NCBI GenBank assembly: GCA_014526335.1
Contig: JACTAT010000070.1
Coordinates: 31,001 to 95,000 of the forward strand
Direction: 5' to 3'
Source: Chrysaora quinquecirrha
Lineage: Eukaryota > Cnidaria > Scyphozoa > Semaeostomeae > Pelagiidae
Length of the DNA stretch: 64,000 nucleotides
Both the position numbers and the translations under genes were made by a program. This document shows, one piece after another, positions 54,277-64,000 of the stretch. Numbering within the stretch: the first letter of the stretch is position 1; each line of letters opens with the position of its first letter. Below the pieces are notes generated by a model. The model did no database searches and had not been told where the DNA came from. It saw only the letters and a program-made list of their open reading frames with translations.

Positions 54277-55660
54277 TTTTCATGCCAAACATTTCACAAC
54301 TCCTCCAAATACTTCCCAGTTCATTTCATGTTCATGAAAGCTTTGGATGCATTCATTTCTATATGAAGAACACCTGGCTGTAAAACGATCCAGTCAAATT
54401 CGTGCTCCGGAATTATATTCATAAAAGTCATGCATTCATGATGTGCAAACCCTTCTTTTCCGTGGATGGACGTTGTACAATTCGGAAAAAAAATATCATT
54501 AAAAATAATCTGATCGACAATGCAAAAAATTGTTCCATCAACTTCAAGAATAATCCATTGCTTTTCAGCAGTTCCGTATCGCTTGATTCCGGCCCTGTGT
54601 CCTATATTTCGTAGAATTTGAACAATCTTTTCGAAACTGTTCGGATTTAAAAAGTCTGGCTCCCCTGCTTTAACTACAACTTTGTTTTCTTTTGCTTTAA
54701 TGCTAACGAAGTGATTCATGGCAAGGCTGGCTCTTTCCTCATTATCTGTCAAAAAATCATTTAAATGGATGCTTAACTTTGTCAGCAGACCCTTGCAAGG
54801 ATAATTCCTACCAATTGTATAAGATTCATTTCGATTCATTCGCAGCTCCGCATTCCGTACAAATTTTCTGAGACTGATGTTCTCTTTTCGTTTCAACAAT
54901 TTTGTCAATACCGTCAGAGTGATCATGTCCATCGTGCAACTGCTCTCTCATGATTTTTTCAAGTCTTGTCTCAAGGAAACGATTTCTTGTTTTCCTGAAA
55001 ATCATTTTAATGTTCTCAGATGTATTCGAGAGTCTGCTTTGCATGTCATCGTTATTCGAGTGAAAAAACCAAACACAGGGATAAGTCAGGATTTGATTCT
55101 GTATATTACTTAGTTCATCAATTATAAAATATGCATGGCTAGTAATAACACTTAATGGAACTTTGTTTTCCGACTTTATCAATCGTGTTTTCCCAATAAC
55201 TCGTTCGTTGTCCAATGCACATTTTACTAACCCTGTCGGAAAACGAATTGGTTCACTAGCTTGTTCGAAGAGCCACTTTTGTAGATAAGAATAAGAGCCT
55301 GCAGGGCCAACACACTTGTTGTATTCTATAAGCTGCTTACTGTGCGAAAAACGTCCAGTTATTCTCGTATTTAAGATGACTTTCAGAAACGTTACACAAT
55401 CGTGCTATCAGTTTCGCTAACTCTGGGGGTCCTTCTTCTAGCCATTCTTTTGAGTTGTAAAATTTTAAGGAATCTACAGAATTAGAATTTTCTTGTTGGC
55501 ATATGTGCTTTATGTCTTCTGTCATAGACAACGATATATCTTCAAAAGATTTTTGAATACCCTGGAGGGATTTACGTTGTGAATAAGCATCTAGACAACT
55601 TTGGCATATAAAGCTAGTATCATTATCGATAATTTTGTCTCGTAGAAGGCCTTCTAATAT
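54277..55660 (-). pseudogene. Unrecognised minus-strand protein, decayed
   Basis: Coding-like pieces read leftward: 55531-55337, 55270-54826 (VIGKTRLIKSENKVPLSVIT, FRKTRNRFLETRLEKIMREQ, ICTECG) and 54932-54321 (PDFLNPNSFEKIVQILRNIG, IKRYGTAEKQWIILEVDG, EHEFDWIVLQPGVLHIEMNA). They look like one large protein of a dispersed family seen in cnidarian-type genomes, with no function I can name. The C-terminal direction is cut at 54277 by Gypsy-2 and might continue left of 46942. Confidence 0.5.
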
Positions 55661-56182
55661 TTCTTTACCTACTTTAATAGCCTAACCTCGTCCATGCAAC
55701 GGGAAAATTCGTTCACATGGAGCATTTTGGTCATCTGGATTGCCATGGGTTGTGGCATCACAAGATATTTAGTGAACTTGCTCATCTTGTCGTACGACAT
55801 TTAGAGGTTTTACGTCTTCTTTCTTTAATTCATACCAATACTTTAACACAACCCACCTGAAACGTTCCACGTCAACACAACAAGTTTATTATCAGGTAAT
55901 GATAGAGAGACTCAAAATTTCCACCTAAATACGATGCAGTTTTACCAAAATGAGTTAAATTTCTAAAGCATCCATTCATTCTGACTATAATACATTTCCA
56001 GTTGCAAAGCCCCCTGATTTATTCTTTGTCAAAACACAGCAAGTTAGACATAAGTTAATGGAAGCAAAGGGAAATATCTTATTTTTCAAAAAAATTTTAC
56101 CCAAACGAGTTAAATTTCCAGTATAGCATCCATTCATTCCGCAAGGAATCTTAGTGCTAAAATCCGAATTCACACGAGGTAA
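55661..56182. other. Unassigned, with degenerate ACCC...GAGT repeats
   Basis: Possibly the N-terminal remains of the minus-strand gene. Two copies of a TTTTACCAAAATGAGTTAAA-like element (about 55937 and 56094) resemble the palindromes at 58509-58626. Confidence 0.35.
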
Positions 56183-57112
56183 ATGATTTACTTTAAAGCC
56201 CTTAACATTCTAGAGACAAGCAGAGATTTTGACTTACTTCTGAATATGGCCGACGCAGTTTGTTTCCGTGAAGTAGTATGGAAAGAGGTTGCGATTTTAT
56301 GGAGCTTAAAAGGGTATCAAATTTTTAGAGTAAAGCCCCCTCAGGATATTTCACTTATGGTAGTCCCAGAAGATGGAAATGAGAATGACAGAAATGCAAT
56401 GTTGGTTAACATGCCAGACACATTGCCAGCTGAGCTGCTAAGGTCAACAGCAGCTGATAAATTAGAAGAAAAGCTTGGCAAACAGGTTGGGAGGGTTCCT
56501 GCCAACCTCTGTGCAGTATTTCGCCAACTGGTAGAGGAAGACATGTTGCTGGGTGAAATGACATGCTTTACGGAGGTAGGGCTGGACACTCGCAAGATGT
56601 TCCCCTCCATCAGAAATTCGAGAAGGAGAGAACCAGGCACGGCCGAGATAGATCTGGTGGTGGTGCAGAGCTCAACTGTGCATATTTCTTGAAAATCAAG
56701 GATGTCTACTTTCCCAAACAAAGAAGATATTTAATGAAAGACTTTCAAAGCAGGAACTAACAAAAATGAAATTCTAAGCTCGCAATATGCATCTTTTATA
56801 ATTAGAAAGACGAATTTTATTCATCCTGAATTGCTCAACTTCTGCACAGAAGCCATGGAGATACAAGACGCCTACATGAAAACATTTGCAGTCTCTCCTG
56901 ATAGAAGATGCGAGAAACCCGAGGGAACCCGTGTAATTTGGCTCACAGAAGATGAAAAAGAGTTCAACTTTACTAAAGCACAGTTAAAAGACCTTATTTT
57001 GGGAGAAATAGGTTGCGTGGAGCCTGCTGCAAGCCAATTGATGAAAGAAAAATTTTTTAAAAATGACAGCAAAATCAGATTATGTTCAATTTTACAAAGA
57101 TCTGACTTCTAA
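56183..57112 (+). pseudogene. Possible HIRAN-like protein fragment
   Basis: The frame at 56183-56692 contains VPEDGNENDRNAMLVNMP and GKQVGRVPANLCAVFRQLVE. These recall HIRAN-like domains (N-x-x-D-x-x-A-V...G-x-V-P), which bind DNA ends in some helicases but are also widespread in unknown invertebrate proteins. A second frame at 56831-57112 (DEKEFNFTKAQLKDLILGEI) may be its continuation or a separate exon. Assignment is tentative. Confidence 0.35.
56721..56824 (+). repeat. 104-bp direct repeat, copy 1
   Basis: AAGAAGATATTTAATGAAAG... to CGAATTTTATTCAT, about 94% identical by eye to 58101-58204, exactly 1380 bp downstream in the same orientation. Both are followed by unrelated sequence. Confidence 0.85.
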
Positions 57113-57284
57113 CTAAAATATAATGCGATCAAAATATTCCGTATTTGTAACCTTTAGCATGCAACTTTTTACTAGTAAGCAATATAGATGTAATTAATGT
57201 GCGATATTTTACCTTGCTTCTCACAGTTTTCAACCTTTTGGAAATGTCACTTGTCGGGAAAGGTTAGAATTGAAGGTTGGTTTC

Positions 57285-57623
57285 ATTCGTCCACGGTGAC
57301 GCTGACCTTGGGTGGTATCTTTTTTTGAGCGGGTGACAGGGTCTTCATGAATATTCTGGGCACCACCTTGACCTTTTCGTCTTGAACTAATAAATCTACC
57401 TCATTTGTGAAATCGGAGTCATGTATATCTGTATCCACTGGGGGCTTTCGATCTTTTTTGAGTGGGTGACTGGCTCTTCATCGATATTCTGCGCGCCAGG
57501 GTGATCTTTTCCGCCTTGAACCAAATCTACCTCAGGTGTCAAATCGAAGGCATCTATATCTGTATCCATGAACTGTCTATCGTATATACTAAACGACTCA
57601 TTACTTTTAGAGTCGGACATTTT
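57285..57623 (-). CDS. Small acidic protein segment with a tandem coding duplication
   Basis: On the minus strand, from an ATG near 57620 (MSDSKSNESFSIYDRQFMDT), the frame reads DTDIDAFDLTPEVDLVQGG. After a shift a second unit reads DTDIHDSDFTNEVDLLVQDE. The DNA units (about 133 bp, 57308-57441 and 57442-57575) are direct repeats. It is unrecognised and could be a first exon of a gene extending leftward. Confidence 0.35.
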
Positions 57624-58100
57624 GCCACTCTTCAAGACAAAACGAGAAGCTCGAAACAAGATAGCAGAGTAGTCAGCAATACTAACTCAAGGTACTTTTA
57701 TATAGAAGCCCTGTAGGACCACCCCTCGAAGCTTAATTTAATGCCTGTCAACGCTTTTGCAGAGAAACCCATACGTAAATTAGAGAAAACATTGAAGTAG
57801 TGTTCTAAAACTTTGTTATCGAGTGATAACAACTTCCTCTAGTTTATTTTAGTTTACATTGACTATATTTAACACTTTGTCCAGGATATAACAGTATTAA
57901 ATTAAGTTATGGTATACCAAATATCCTGCAGCAATGGTGGGCTCAGGAGAAAGCCCGTGAATGTTCATTCATTGACGTGTTTCAAACAAGTCTTTTTATT
58001 AATCCAGGTTTAGAAATATCTATTGCGAATTTTTTAATTTTTATATTGGAAATAGACCATGTAATTGTTTTCTCCCTGTATTTTCGTTGTAACAAAAAAA

Positions 58101-58204
58101 AAGAAGATATTTAATGAAAGAATTTCAAAGCAGGAACTAACAAAAGTGAAATTAAAAGCTCGCAATACTGCATCTTTTATAATTAAAAGACGAATTTTAT
58201 TCAT
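58101..58204 (+). repeat. 104-bp direct repeat, copy 2
   Basis: Partner of 56721-56824, with small substitutions and one-base indels. Confidence 0.85.
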
Positions 58205-58508
58205 ATTCTTAAATCAAATGTTACGTATCTCATAACGAAAACAATTAACAAGCTTTTCGTACATTTGTATTATTACTGCACCACTGTATAAGCGGCTCTG
58301 TTCATTCATACCTTCTTCTGCTCGAAGTTTGCTTCAATGATCGTGTTAAACAATGGGATGACGTCACATGAACACGAATTTGAATTCTGGCCTAGGTGCA
58401 TGGACAACCCCTGAATTTTTTTACGATGTTATAGGTTTTTCGGTGCGTAGATTTCAAAAATGCCATCTAAAACACCCCCGGAGCCTGCATGTTTGAGTTT
58501 TTACATTT

Positions 58509-58626
58509 TTTTACCTGATCGGGTAAAGTTTTTGCCAAAAACTGCAAAAAAATTTTACCCGAACGAGTAAAATTGCGAAAAACTTTACCCGATCGAGTAA
58601 AGTTTTCAAAACTTTACCCGAATCGG
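58509..58626. repeat. Cluster of short ACTTTACCCGAtcGAGTAAAGT palindromes
   Basis: Three near-palindromes of 20-24 bp (TTACCTGATCGGGTAA, ATTTTACCCGAACGAGTAAA, ACTTTACCCGATCGAGTAAA) and a half-site, spaced about 30-40 bp. All share the core TTTACCCGA...GAGTAAA. Diverged relatives occur near 55937 and 56094. Confidence 0.7.
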
Positions 58627-58649
58627 AAAAGAAAAAGCTTGTATCCCAG

Positions 58650-59603
58650 TTGTCCTTGAACGTAGTCGAACCTTCGGGTTATTTCTCACCTGCTAACTTA
58701 ATAGCAGCAATACGACAAGAATTCTCAGATAAGCTTGTAAGGTCTTTCTTTGTGGATCATTTGGTAACCTCCTATAAGGATCCAGAGACAGCTCATAGCT
58801 TGCATACCAAGGCCAAGGAAAAAATGAACACAAGAGGGTTCGCCTTAAAGAAATGGAAGACGAATAACTAATCTCTCGAAAGGGGAATAAAAGAGGAATA
58901 ATCCAATGCTTCACAGATGGAAGATCAATCTTATGCCAGGGAGACCCCGGGGTTTCCTCAGTTTATAGGTTTGCTGATGCAAGCCAGAAAGCATACTGTG
59001 CAATGATATACCTTGTATAGGAGACTAGAAGTGGAGTTCATGCTAGCCTAGTTAGTGCAGAAACAAGAGTAGCTCCATTGAAGACACTCAGAATTCCTCG
59101 CTTAGAATTAATGTCAGCAAGAGTTCTAGCTACCTTGATGAAGACAGTGTCGGATGCAATATAGAAGGTGGTTAGAATTGACGAGGTGAAGTATTGGCTA
59201 GACAGTAAAAATGCTCTTTACTGGATATACCATAACGGGGAATGGAAGAAGTTTGTTCAGCACATGTTCAATGAGATTTTGAGTATAAGTAAGAAGGAAG
59301 ATTGAGGGCATGTAGCTGGTGTAAAGAACACTGCGGATTTAGGTTCAAGGGGGGGTGACAGCTAGTTATCTGAAGAATAGTAGCCTATGGTGGGAAGGCC
59401 CTGAGTGGTTGAGGCAAGGGCAAAATTGTTGTCCTGAGGAATCATCGGACATTGAGGATGAAAGGAGAAAGACCAATGTATTACTAACTGTAGAGCAGGA
59501 AGAAACTGGATTAGGTAATGTAATTAAGATAGAGAGGTATGGCAGTTTGAGTAAATTGCTGAGAGTAACTGGGACATTCTACGCATGTGTAAATGTACGT
59601 TAA
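58650..59603 (+). pseudogene. Second BEL/Pao relic: RT end, RNase H, integrase start
   Basis: RT C-terminus LVRSFFVDHLVTSYKD (normally FVDDL; the second D is H here) and MNTRGFALKKWKTN. In other frames follow RFADASQKAYCAMIY, VAPLKTLRIPRLELMSARVL, YWLDSKNALYWIYHNGEWKK (RNase H) and GVKNTADLGSRGG, SLWWEGPEWLRQ (integrase entry). In-frame stops and frame changes are numerous. It ends near 59600, just before a DIRS-like element. Confidence 0.85.
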
Positions 59604-59722
59604 CGCCCAGGTCACATGTTCGCTGCGGGTCGTGTGATACAAATCTCATATCTACTTGATTAAGAAGCCAAGTAGTTGTGTCTAGAATTGCTCTCGTGTG
59701 TTTTAATTCATTGCTTGATTAA

Positions 59723-60226
59723 GTGTCAGTAAATACCCCTTTTTCTGGAGGCCGTTCAAGAGACCAGAGCTTGTCGTATCAAGATTTTATGAATCTGAGG
59801 AAGCAGCAACTGAAGCAACGCTGTGTTATCTATGGCCTGAAATCTCATGGCACGAAAGAAGCATTAGCTACTTGTCTGGTGTTTCATTTTCATAGAGGTA
59901 ATCGCAGTTCAGAAGTGGAAAATCCTGTCCCTGGTCCAAGCCAGCCACATCTAAGTGAGGACGATGATGATTCTGCTAGCAACATAGTATCCGGAAATCC
60001 TACTGCAAACGTACAGATCGATGAAATGAGGGTTTTGATTCGGGAGGAAATCTCTCAAGCTATACTCAACAAAGGAGGAGGAATTCAGCACCACAAAGCT
60101 CAGCCACCACACATGCGCTATTGCCAGCTACCAGCATCAGAAATGATGCTTAGTTTGGTGCAGATTTGGTCAGGCCGTCCGTGCCAACTACGTCCACGAA
60201 CGCATCCAACCAGCTCAATTCTCTAA
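59723..60226 (+). pseudogene. DIRS-like gag with a SAP-type domain
   Basis: A frame of 167 codons without a proper ATG (stop just upstream, then GTG). LSYQDFMNLRKQQLKQRC and YGLKSHGTKEALATCLV match the two-helix SAP DNA-binding motif. An acidic/Ser linker and a basic C-terminus follow. SAP-containing first ORFs precede RT/RNase H in DIRS-type tyrosine-recombinase retrotransposons, and such an RNase H follows at 60944, so the two are read as one element. Confidence 0.5.
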
Positions 60227-60930
60227 TGCAAGCTGAACCAGGTAACACTACAATCTTATAACCTACCCCAAGAGGCTGTCTACCCCCGCTGTCCATGTTG
60301 CTGCTTAATGCACTATACGATAGAAGGGGTTGTTGTTCTAACTTGAGTTTTGAATCTTGATTCGTGAACTACGTTGAAGTTGTTGGATTTGACTTTATGA
60401 ACGTGTTTGAGCTAAAGAACTCGAAACCTGACTTTGATGAAGCACGTGAACTCCATTGATATACTCTTGGATATATTCGTTTGATATACTCGTTTGAACC
60501 TTGGAAACACTTAGACTCGCTCGTTGTAATACTCGTTGGATATTATATTTTGAACTTTACCGAAGTTTATCGCTGAATAGAATTTGGATTTACCGAACTT
60601 AAACACTGGATATATGAAAGATCTACTTAAAAGATTTATATTGCTGTGCGGAGTACCGAACGAAATTGAAAATGGAGTATGATGCTGAAGACCAGGTGAC
60701 AAAATTCCTTATTCGTGTATGAAATTGTACTGGATTGGTAGTCTATGTTGTCTTTATTTAGATTGGGTTTAATTGTTTATTCTATTCTGTGTTGTTTTCG
60801 GTATTTAGAATTTTGTTGTTGTTAATTCTTTGAACATTATACAGTCCTCTGATTTTGTCTTTGATCCGAACCTAGGATTCGTTTTTGTTGAACTCAGTTT
60901 TTGAGTATCTATCCTGCAGGCTTTTGGGCC
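60227..60930. other. Non-coding part of the DIRS-like relic or a foreign insert
   Basis: T/G-rich sequence with repeated ACTCGTTGGATAT/ATACTCGTTTGA words and no coding motif, where the RT domain would be expected. It could be a solo LTR or a replacement insertion. A CTATCCTGCAG at its end resembles a splice acceptor. Confidence 0.3.
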
Positions 60931-60943
60931 AAAGTCATCCCGT

Positions 60944-61520
60944 TTGAATTTGAAACTTTCGCACCATATTTCCGTCACATCAGACGCTCGCCAAGACATT
61001 GAATGGTGGGGGTCTTTCTTACCAACATGGAACGGCAAGTATAAAATTCTTAATCTCAAAACAACACCATGCCCATCACTGAACCTATTTACGGACGCGT
61101 CAGGCGCCCATGGATTTTGGATTTATTTCGATCGTCGTTGGATCTCTCGTCAATGGCCTGACTGGGCAGATAATTTGTCTATCCAATGGAAGGAATTATT
61201 TCCGATTTATCTTTCATGCTTCGTTTTGGCAAAGTTATTCCACAAAAAACGCTTACTATTGTGATAATATATCCGTGGTGGACATCTGGAACTCTCAGAT
61301 ATCTCGCTGCCTCCATATCATGAGCTTATTACATAAACTATTCTTCATAACAGCTAAATACAACTTTACTGTTAATCTTACCCATATTCGAGGGACGCAT
61401 AATTCAATCGCAGATTACCTATCAAGATTTCAGTATGGCAGATTTCGCGCCCTCACCTCAACGGCGGATCGCACTCAAACGCAAACACCCTATGCTGTCT
61501 GGCAGCGCTGTTATTAAACA
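60944..61520 (+). pseudogene. DIRS-like RNase H domain
   Basis: Reads DARQDIEWWGSFLPTWNGKY, LNLFTDASGAHGFWIYF and LSIQWKELFPIYLSCFVLA. After a frame change near 61255 come YCDNISVVDIWNSQISRC, FTVNLTHIRGTHNSIADYLS and RFQYGRFRAL. The A-x-D-I-x-W-W start and the HIRGTHNSIADYLSR end are characteristic of DIRS-type RNase H. The tyrosine recombinase is not found. Confidence 0.75.
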
Positions 61521-61779
61521 CAGAGATCGAGCTGGAAATGCCACAAAATTTTATTGTTTCTAATAGCTCTCGATACACTTTCTCGATACTTTGGTCTCAG
61601 TTGAAATCAACTGTACTGGTAAATCTCCACACAAAAAATAACAAAGGATTGAGTAAATCATTTATTCTTCTTAACATTGTTATCATCTTGAGTTGTCATC
61701 TTATTGTTTTGTTCAGTTAACAATTGTCGACTTTCCTTCTTTCCTTGCCTTTTCTCAGCCCCAATTTTGCGAAATGCTG

Positions 61780-62184
61780 ATTTACTCCCAAGTTAAGGTG
61801 GGCAAATTAAAGTGTTGAACAGAAATTTATCACCAAAAGCCGATGTTGACCACCAGGGCCGTACCTCAACTAGAGAAAATTATCAGCGCGCATTCATCCC
61901 AACATATGGGGGGATTGAAGCATTTGACGTCCACGCCCTCTCATTATTCATCAAAGTGGTCTTTAGTGGTTTGTAAAGGGCGCCTTGGTCAGTCAGATTT
62001 AGATTTCAAGTCAAAGTATCCTATGATTATGCCTGAGAACAACTTTTTTACTAATCTTTTTATTTCAGATTGCCATGTTAGAACTCAGGCGAGAGAAATC
62101 ATCCTGCCTGGCCGAGATCCCGTTTACATGCAAACAGGATCCCGCTTTGTCGGGAAGGAATTTTATCATATAACCCGAATGTGA
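61780..62184 (+). pseudogene. Possible integrase zinc-binding fragment (BEL-like)
   Basis: SSKWSLVVCKGRLGQSDLDF and YPMIMPENNFFTNLFISDCH look like the region before and into the H2C2 domain of BEL/Pao or Gypsy integrases (CKGRL... YPIILP... H). If BEL, it would be the continuation of 58650-59603, split by the DIRS-like element. Evidence is limited to these motifs. Confidence 0.35.
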
Positions 62185-62491
62185 AAAACACAAAGAAATA
62201 GCAATTGATGCCAGATCTCGGCAAAACGTTCCGTCTCAGCAGAGCGGGGCAATTTCTTCCATATAACCAGGCCCTTAGATAAAATAGATTTAAAACGGGA
62301 ACGACCTGTCGTCAACTCATCAATCACTGACACAGAGCTTCAAATTATAATCGAAGAAAGCTCGTCAGATCAATCAGACCAGGAAGAAGCAATTAGTTCT
62401 ATCTAATAACAGCGAAGTCGAAATTAATGAATACAACAAACCAATTTCCCGCAACTGGCAGCGGAAATCCTTTGAAATGATAAATGGAACA
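62185..62491. other. Unassigned
   Basis: Short acidic frame (IIEESSSDQSDQEEAISS near 62345). No other feature. Confidence 0.3.
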
Positions 62492-63250
62492 GGGTCCCCA
62501 GGGGCACAATGGATCACCCGGGCACAATGAGTCGATTTTGATTAAAGCCTATTTTCTCTCAACGTAATTGTTGCACAGGTTAAAAGCTACCATTTTGAAT
62601 TGGGTCAGCCATTTTTCTATGGGTTTTGTAATGTTTATCAATTCGTTTCTTTTCCTTGCAACACTGACAGAGTGCAGCTTAGTTCATCACTAAAGTAAGA
62701 AAACATTTCCTGTTTTTTTCATTTTCTTTGAATGAGCCTAAAATTTTATAAATATTTTCAAATCAATTGTTTCTTACATCAGAAAATTGCTTTTTGTACA
62801 CTTTTTTGGCTGCAGATGAATGACTTTTAGGTTCGTTTTGCTGGAATTGAGAAATAGAATTCTTGTTTTACCGTGCAAATCCGAGGCACAATGGATCTAG
62901 TGAGTATTTTCAATTCTTCATTTAGATGGTGCGCACATGTGTTCCAAAGAAGCAATAAGCATACTCTCAAGAAGATTTGGATGCTACAGCAAAGAAGGTA
63001 CAAGAAGAAGGCGTTTCAATACGAAAAGCCAGCAAACAATTCAACGTTTCTAATGAAACTCTGAGACGTGGGGGAAAAAATGCTCCAAACCCATTACGAG
63101 TTGGGAGTTGACGGTTTATATCTGCTTTGACAGAGTCTGAGGAAGAAATGATAGTAATTGCTCTGGAAGAATCCGCAACGTCCTTTCCATACACGGTTGG
63201 AAGAAAAAAACAATAAAAGGACAAAACGCAATCTGCCTGTGCAAATTAGG
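62492..63250 (+). pseudogene. Pogo/Tigger-like transposon 5' part with psq-type HTH
   Basis: From ATG 62925, after a TTTAG acceptor-like site, the frame reads AYSQEDLDATAKKVQEEGVS and IRKASKQFNVSNETLRR, a pipsqueak/CENP-B-type helix-turn-helix. It continues with ALTESEEEMIVIALEES. In-frame TAA and TGA stops break it. The stretch 62492-62530 (CAGGGTCCCCAGGGGCACAA, with GGGCACAATG repeated) may be the transposon's terminal repeat. The DDE catalytic part is absent, because the copy is cut by a Gypsy LTR at about 63259. Confidence 0.6.
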
Positions 63251-63258
63251 AAAGCACG

Positions 63259-63627
63259 TGACAGGATAGGAGCGAGGAAGAAAGTAGGGCGTAATAGATT
63301 GAAGTACGAATCGAGATAGAATATTAAGATGGAATAAGTTGCGAATAGAAAAGATTGCTAATTCTAGATAGCTGATACAACCTAAAGGAATCAGGAGTGT
63401 AATGGTTAGCACTCGAGATTTAGAGACTGCGTAGGAGCGGAAGTATTGCAATATAATGTTTTAAGTCTAAGTAGACAAGAATCTTGTTATTGTGTGCGGT
63501 AGTGTAAAAGAGATGAAGAGTTGATTTTATTTGAGTAAGTGTTGAGTAAGTTGAAAGAGAATAGCCGGAGAATTATTTTGTTTTATTTGCTTTTATTACT
63601 CGTAATCGTTGGATACACTTCGTGACA
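63259..63627 (+). repeat. Putative 5' LTR of a third Gypsy element
   Basis: Inferred from position. The sequence starts TGACAGGATAGG and ends CGTGACA about seven bases before TGGAGGTCCTACCGAGAT (63635), which looks like a tRNA primer-binding site, and about 70 bp before the gag ATG. The 3' LTR is outside the window, so the ends are approximate. Confidence 0.5.
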
Positions 63628-63697
63628 TAAATTTTGGAGGTCCTACCGAGATCTAGATCGTTCTTTTTTGTGAGTGTTTGATTTGGGAGTAACCAAG

Positions 63698-64000
63698 ATG
63701 GCGCATGGCCAGGCCGCAGCAGGAGGGGAAGCCCAAGAAGAAACGCCTTCTGAACGGCCGTCTATCCAAAGTATTTATCGAAGACCGGAAAAGTACAAAA
63801 TTGGGGACGATTTCGATTTGTTCTGGAGAAAGACTCTGCTGTATTTCGAGGCACTCGATTTAAAGGATGACAAAAAGAAGCGTTTGGCTTTTCTGTTTAA
63901 TTTGAGTGAGGACGCATTTCGAATTGCAGAATCCGTTGAATTCCAAGACGATTTCACAGCATGGGGCAAAGTATTGTCTCAGAAATTTGAGAAGAATACG
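63698..64000 (+). CDS. Third Gypsy element gag, 5' end (runs off window)
   Basis: Open from ATG 63698 (GAAGATGG-like context) to the window edge, 101 codons without a stop. PEKYKIGDDFDLFWRKTLLY and FLFNLSEDAFRIAESVEF are typical of the capsid start of Gypsy gag (matrix of about 100 residues, F-x-x-W). Because no stop lies in the window, the true length is unknown. It appears intact so far. Confidence 0.75.
   Translation, partial: MAHGQAAAGGEAQEETPSERPSIQSIYRRPEKYKIGDDFDLFWRKTLLYFEALDLKDDKKKRLAFLFNLSEDAFRIAESVEFQDDFTAWGKVLSQKFEKNT

Larger units (their letters stand above)
57624..58650. other. Unassigned, contains repeats
   Basis: No gene recognised. Includes the second 104-bp repeat and the palindrome cluster. 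Confidence 0.3.

Overview
The window looks like animal (metazoan) nuclear DNA, most likely from an invertebrate. It is AT-rich, has spliceosomal-type introns and one 513-base assembly gap, and has no bacterial operon features. It is dominated by decayed transposable elements from many classes: Gypsy, BEL/Pao, DIRS-like, Penelope-like, several LINE types, hAT-like and mariner-like non-autonomous elements, a pogo/Tigger-like fragment and foldback elements. This mixture, plus FLYWCH/MULE-like, USP-like and homeodomain/HMG-like dispersed genes, is typical of cnidarian or other early-branching animal genomes, but the species cannot be named from the sequence. Almost nothing here is an intact host gene.

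Layout. 1-2123: mostly unassigned, with a decayed 3' fragment of an F-box-type gene at 395-712. 2129-2950: a foldback element whose inverted arms are 64-bp minisatellites. 2988-9818: a 6.8-kb element bounded by an 8-bp direct repeat, with long subrepeated terminal inverted repeats and an internal, almost perfect 3.25-kb palindrome. 9861-11575: the best host-gene candidate, an F-box/LRR-like protein broken by two frame changes at A6 runs. 11576-18310: poorly coding, with an hAT-type and a mariner-type MITE and the gap. 18311-20216: Penelope-like and LINE relics. 21641-23594: an intron-containing homeodomain/HMG/FLYWCH/MULE-like gene copy. 23595-33000: unassigned DNA and three LINE-derived regions.

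34.9-46.0 kb is a nested stack. A BEL/Pao element was split by a young Gypsy element (36380-40786, TSD gcacc). It was split again by a 3.87-kb segment carrying a ubiquitin-specific-protease-like gene (41069-44938, 12-bp TSD), which itself holds a LINE. 46942-54276 is a second, older Gypsy element with a MYND zinc finger between its CCHC knuckle and protease, lying in an unrecognised minus-strand pseudogene. 56-63.3 kb holds a possible HIRAN-like fragment, a second BEL/Pao relic, a DIRS-like relic and a psq-HTH transposase fragment. At 63259-64000 a third Gypsy element begins and runs off the window.

The most interesting observations are the 12-bp-TSD insertion carrying a USP-like gene, the two different foldback architectures immediately upstream of the F-box gene, the head-to-head palindrome, and the MYND finger in a Gypsy Gag-Pol. 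Many frame breaks fall in homopolymer runs, so some may be assembly errors rather than mutations.
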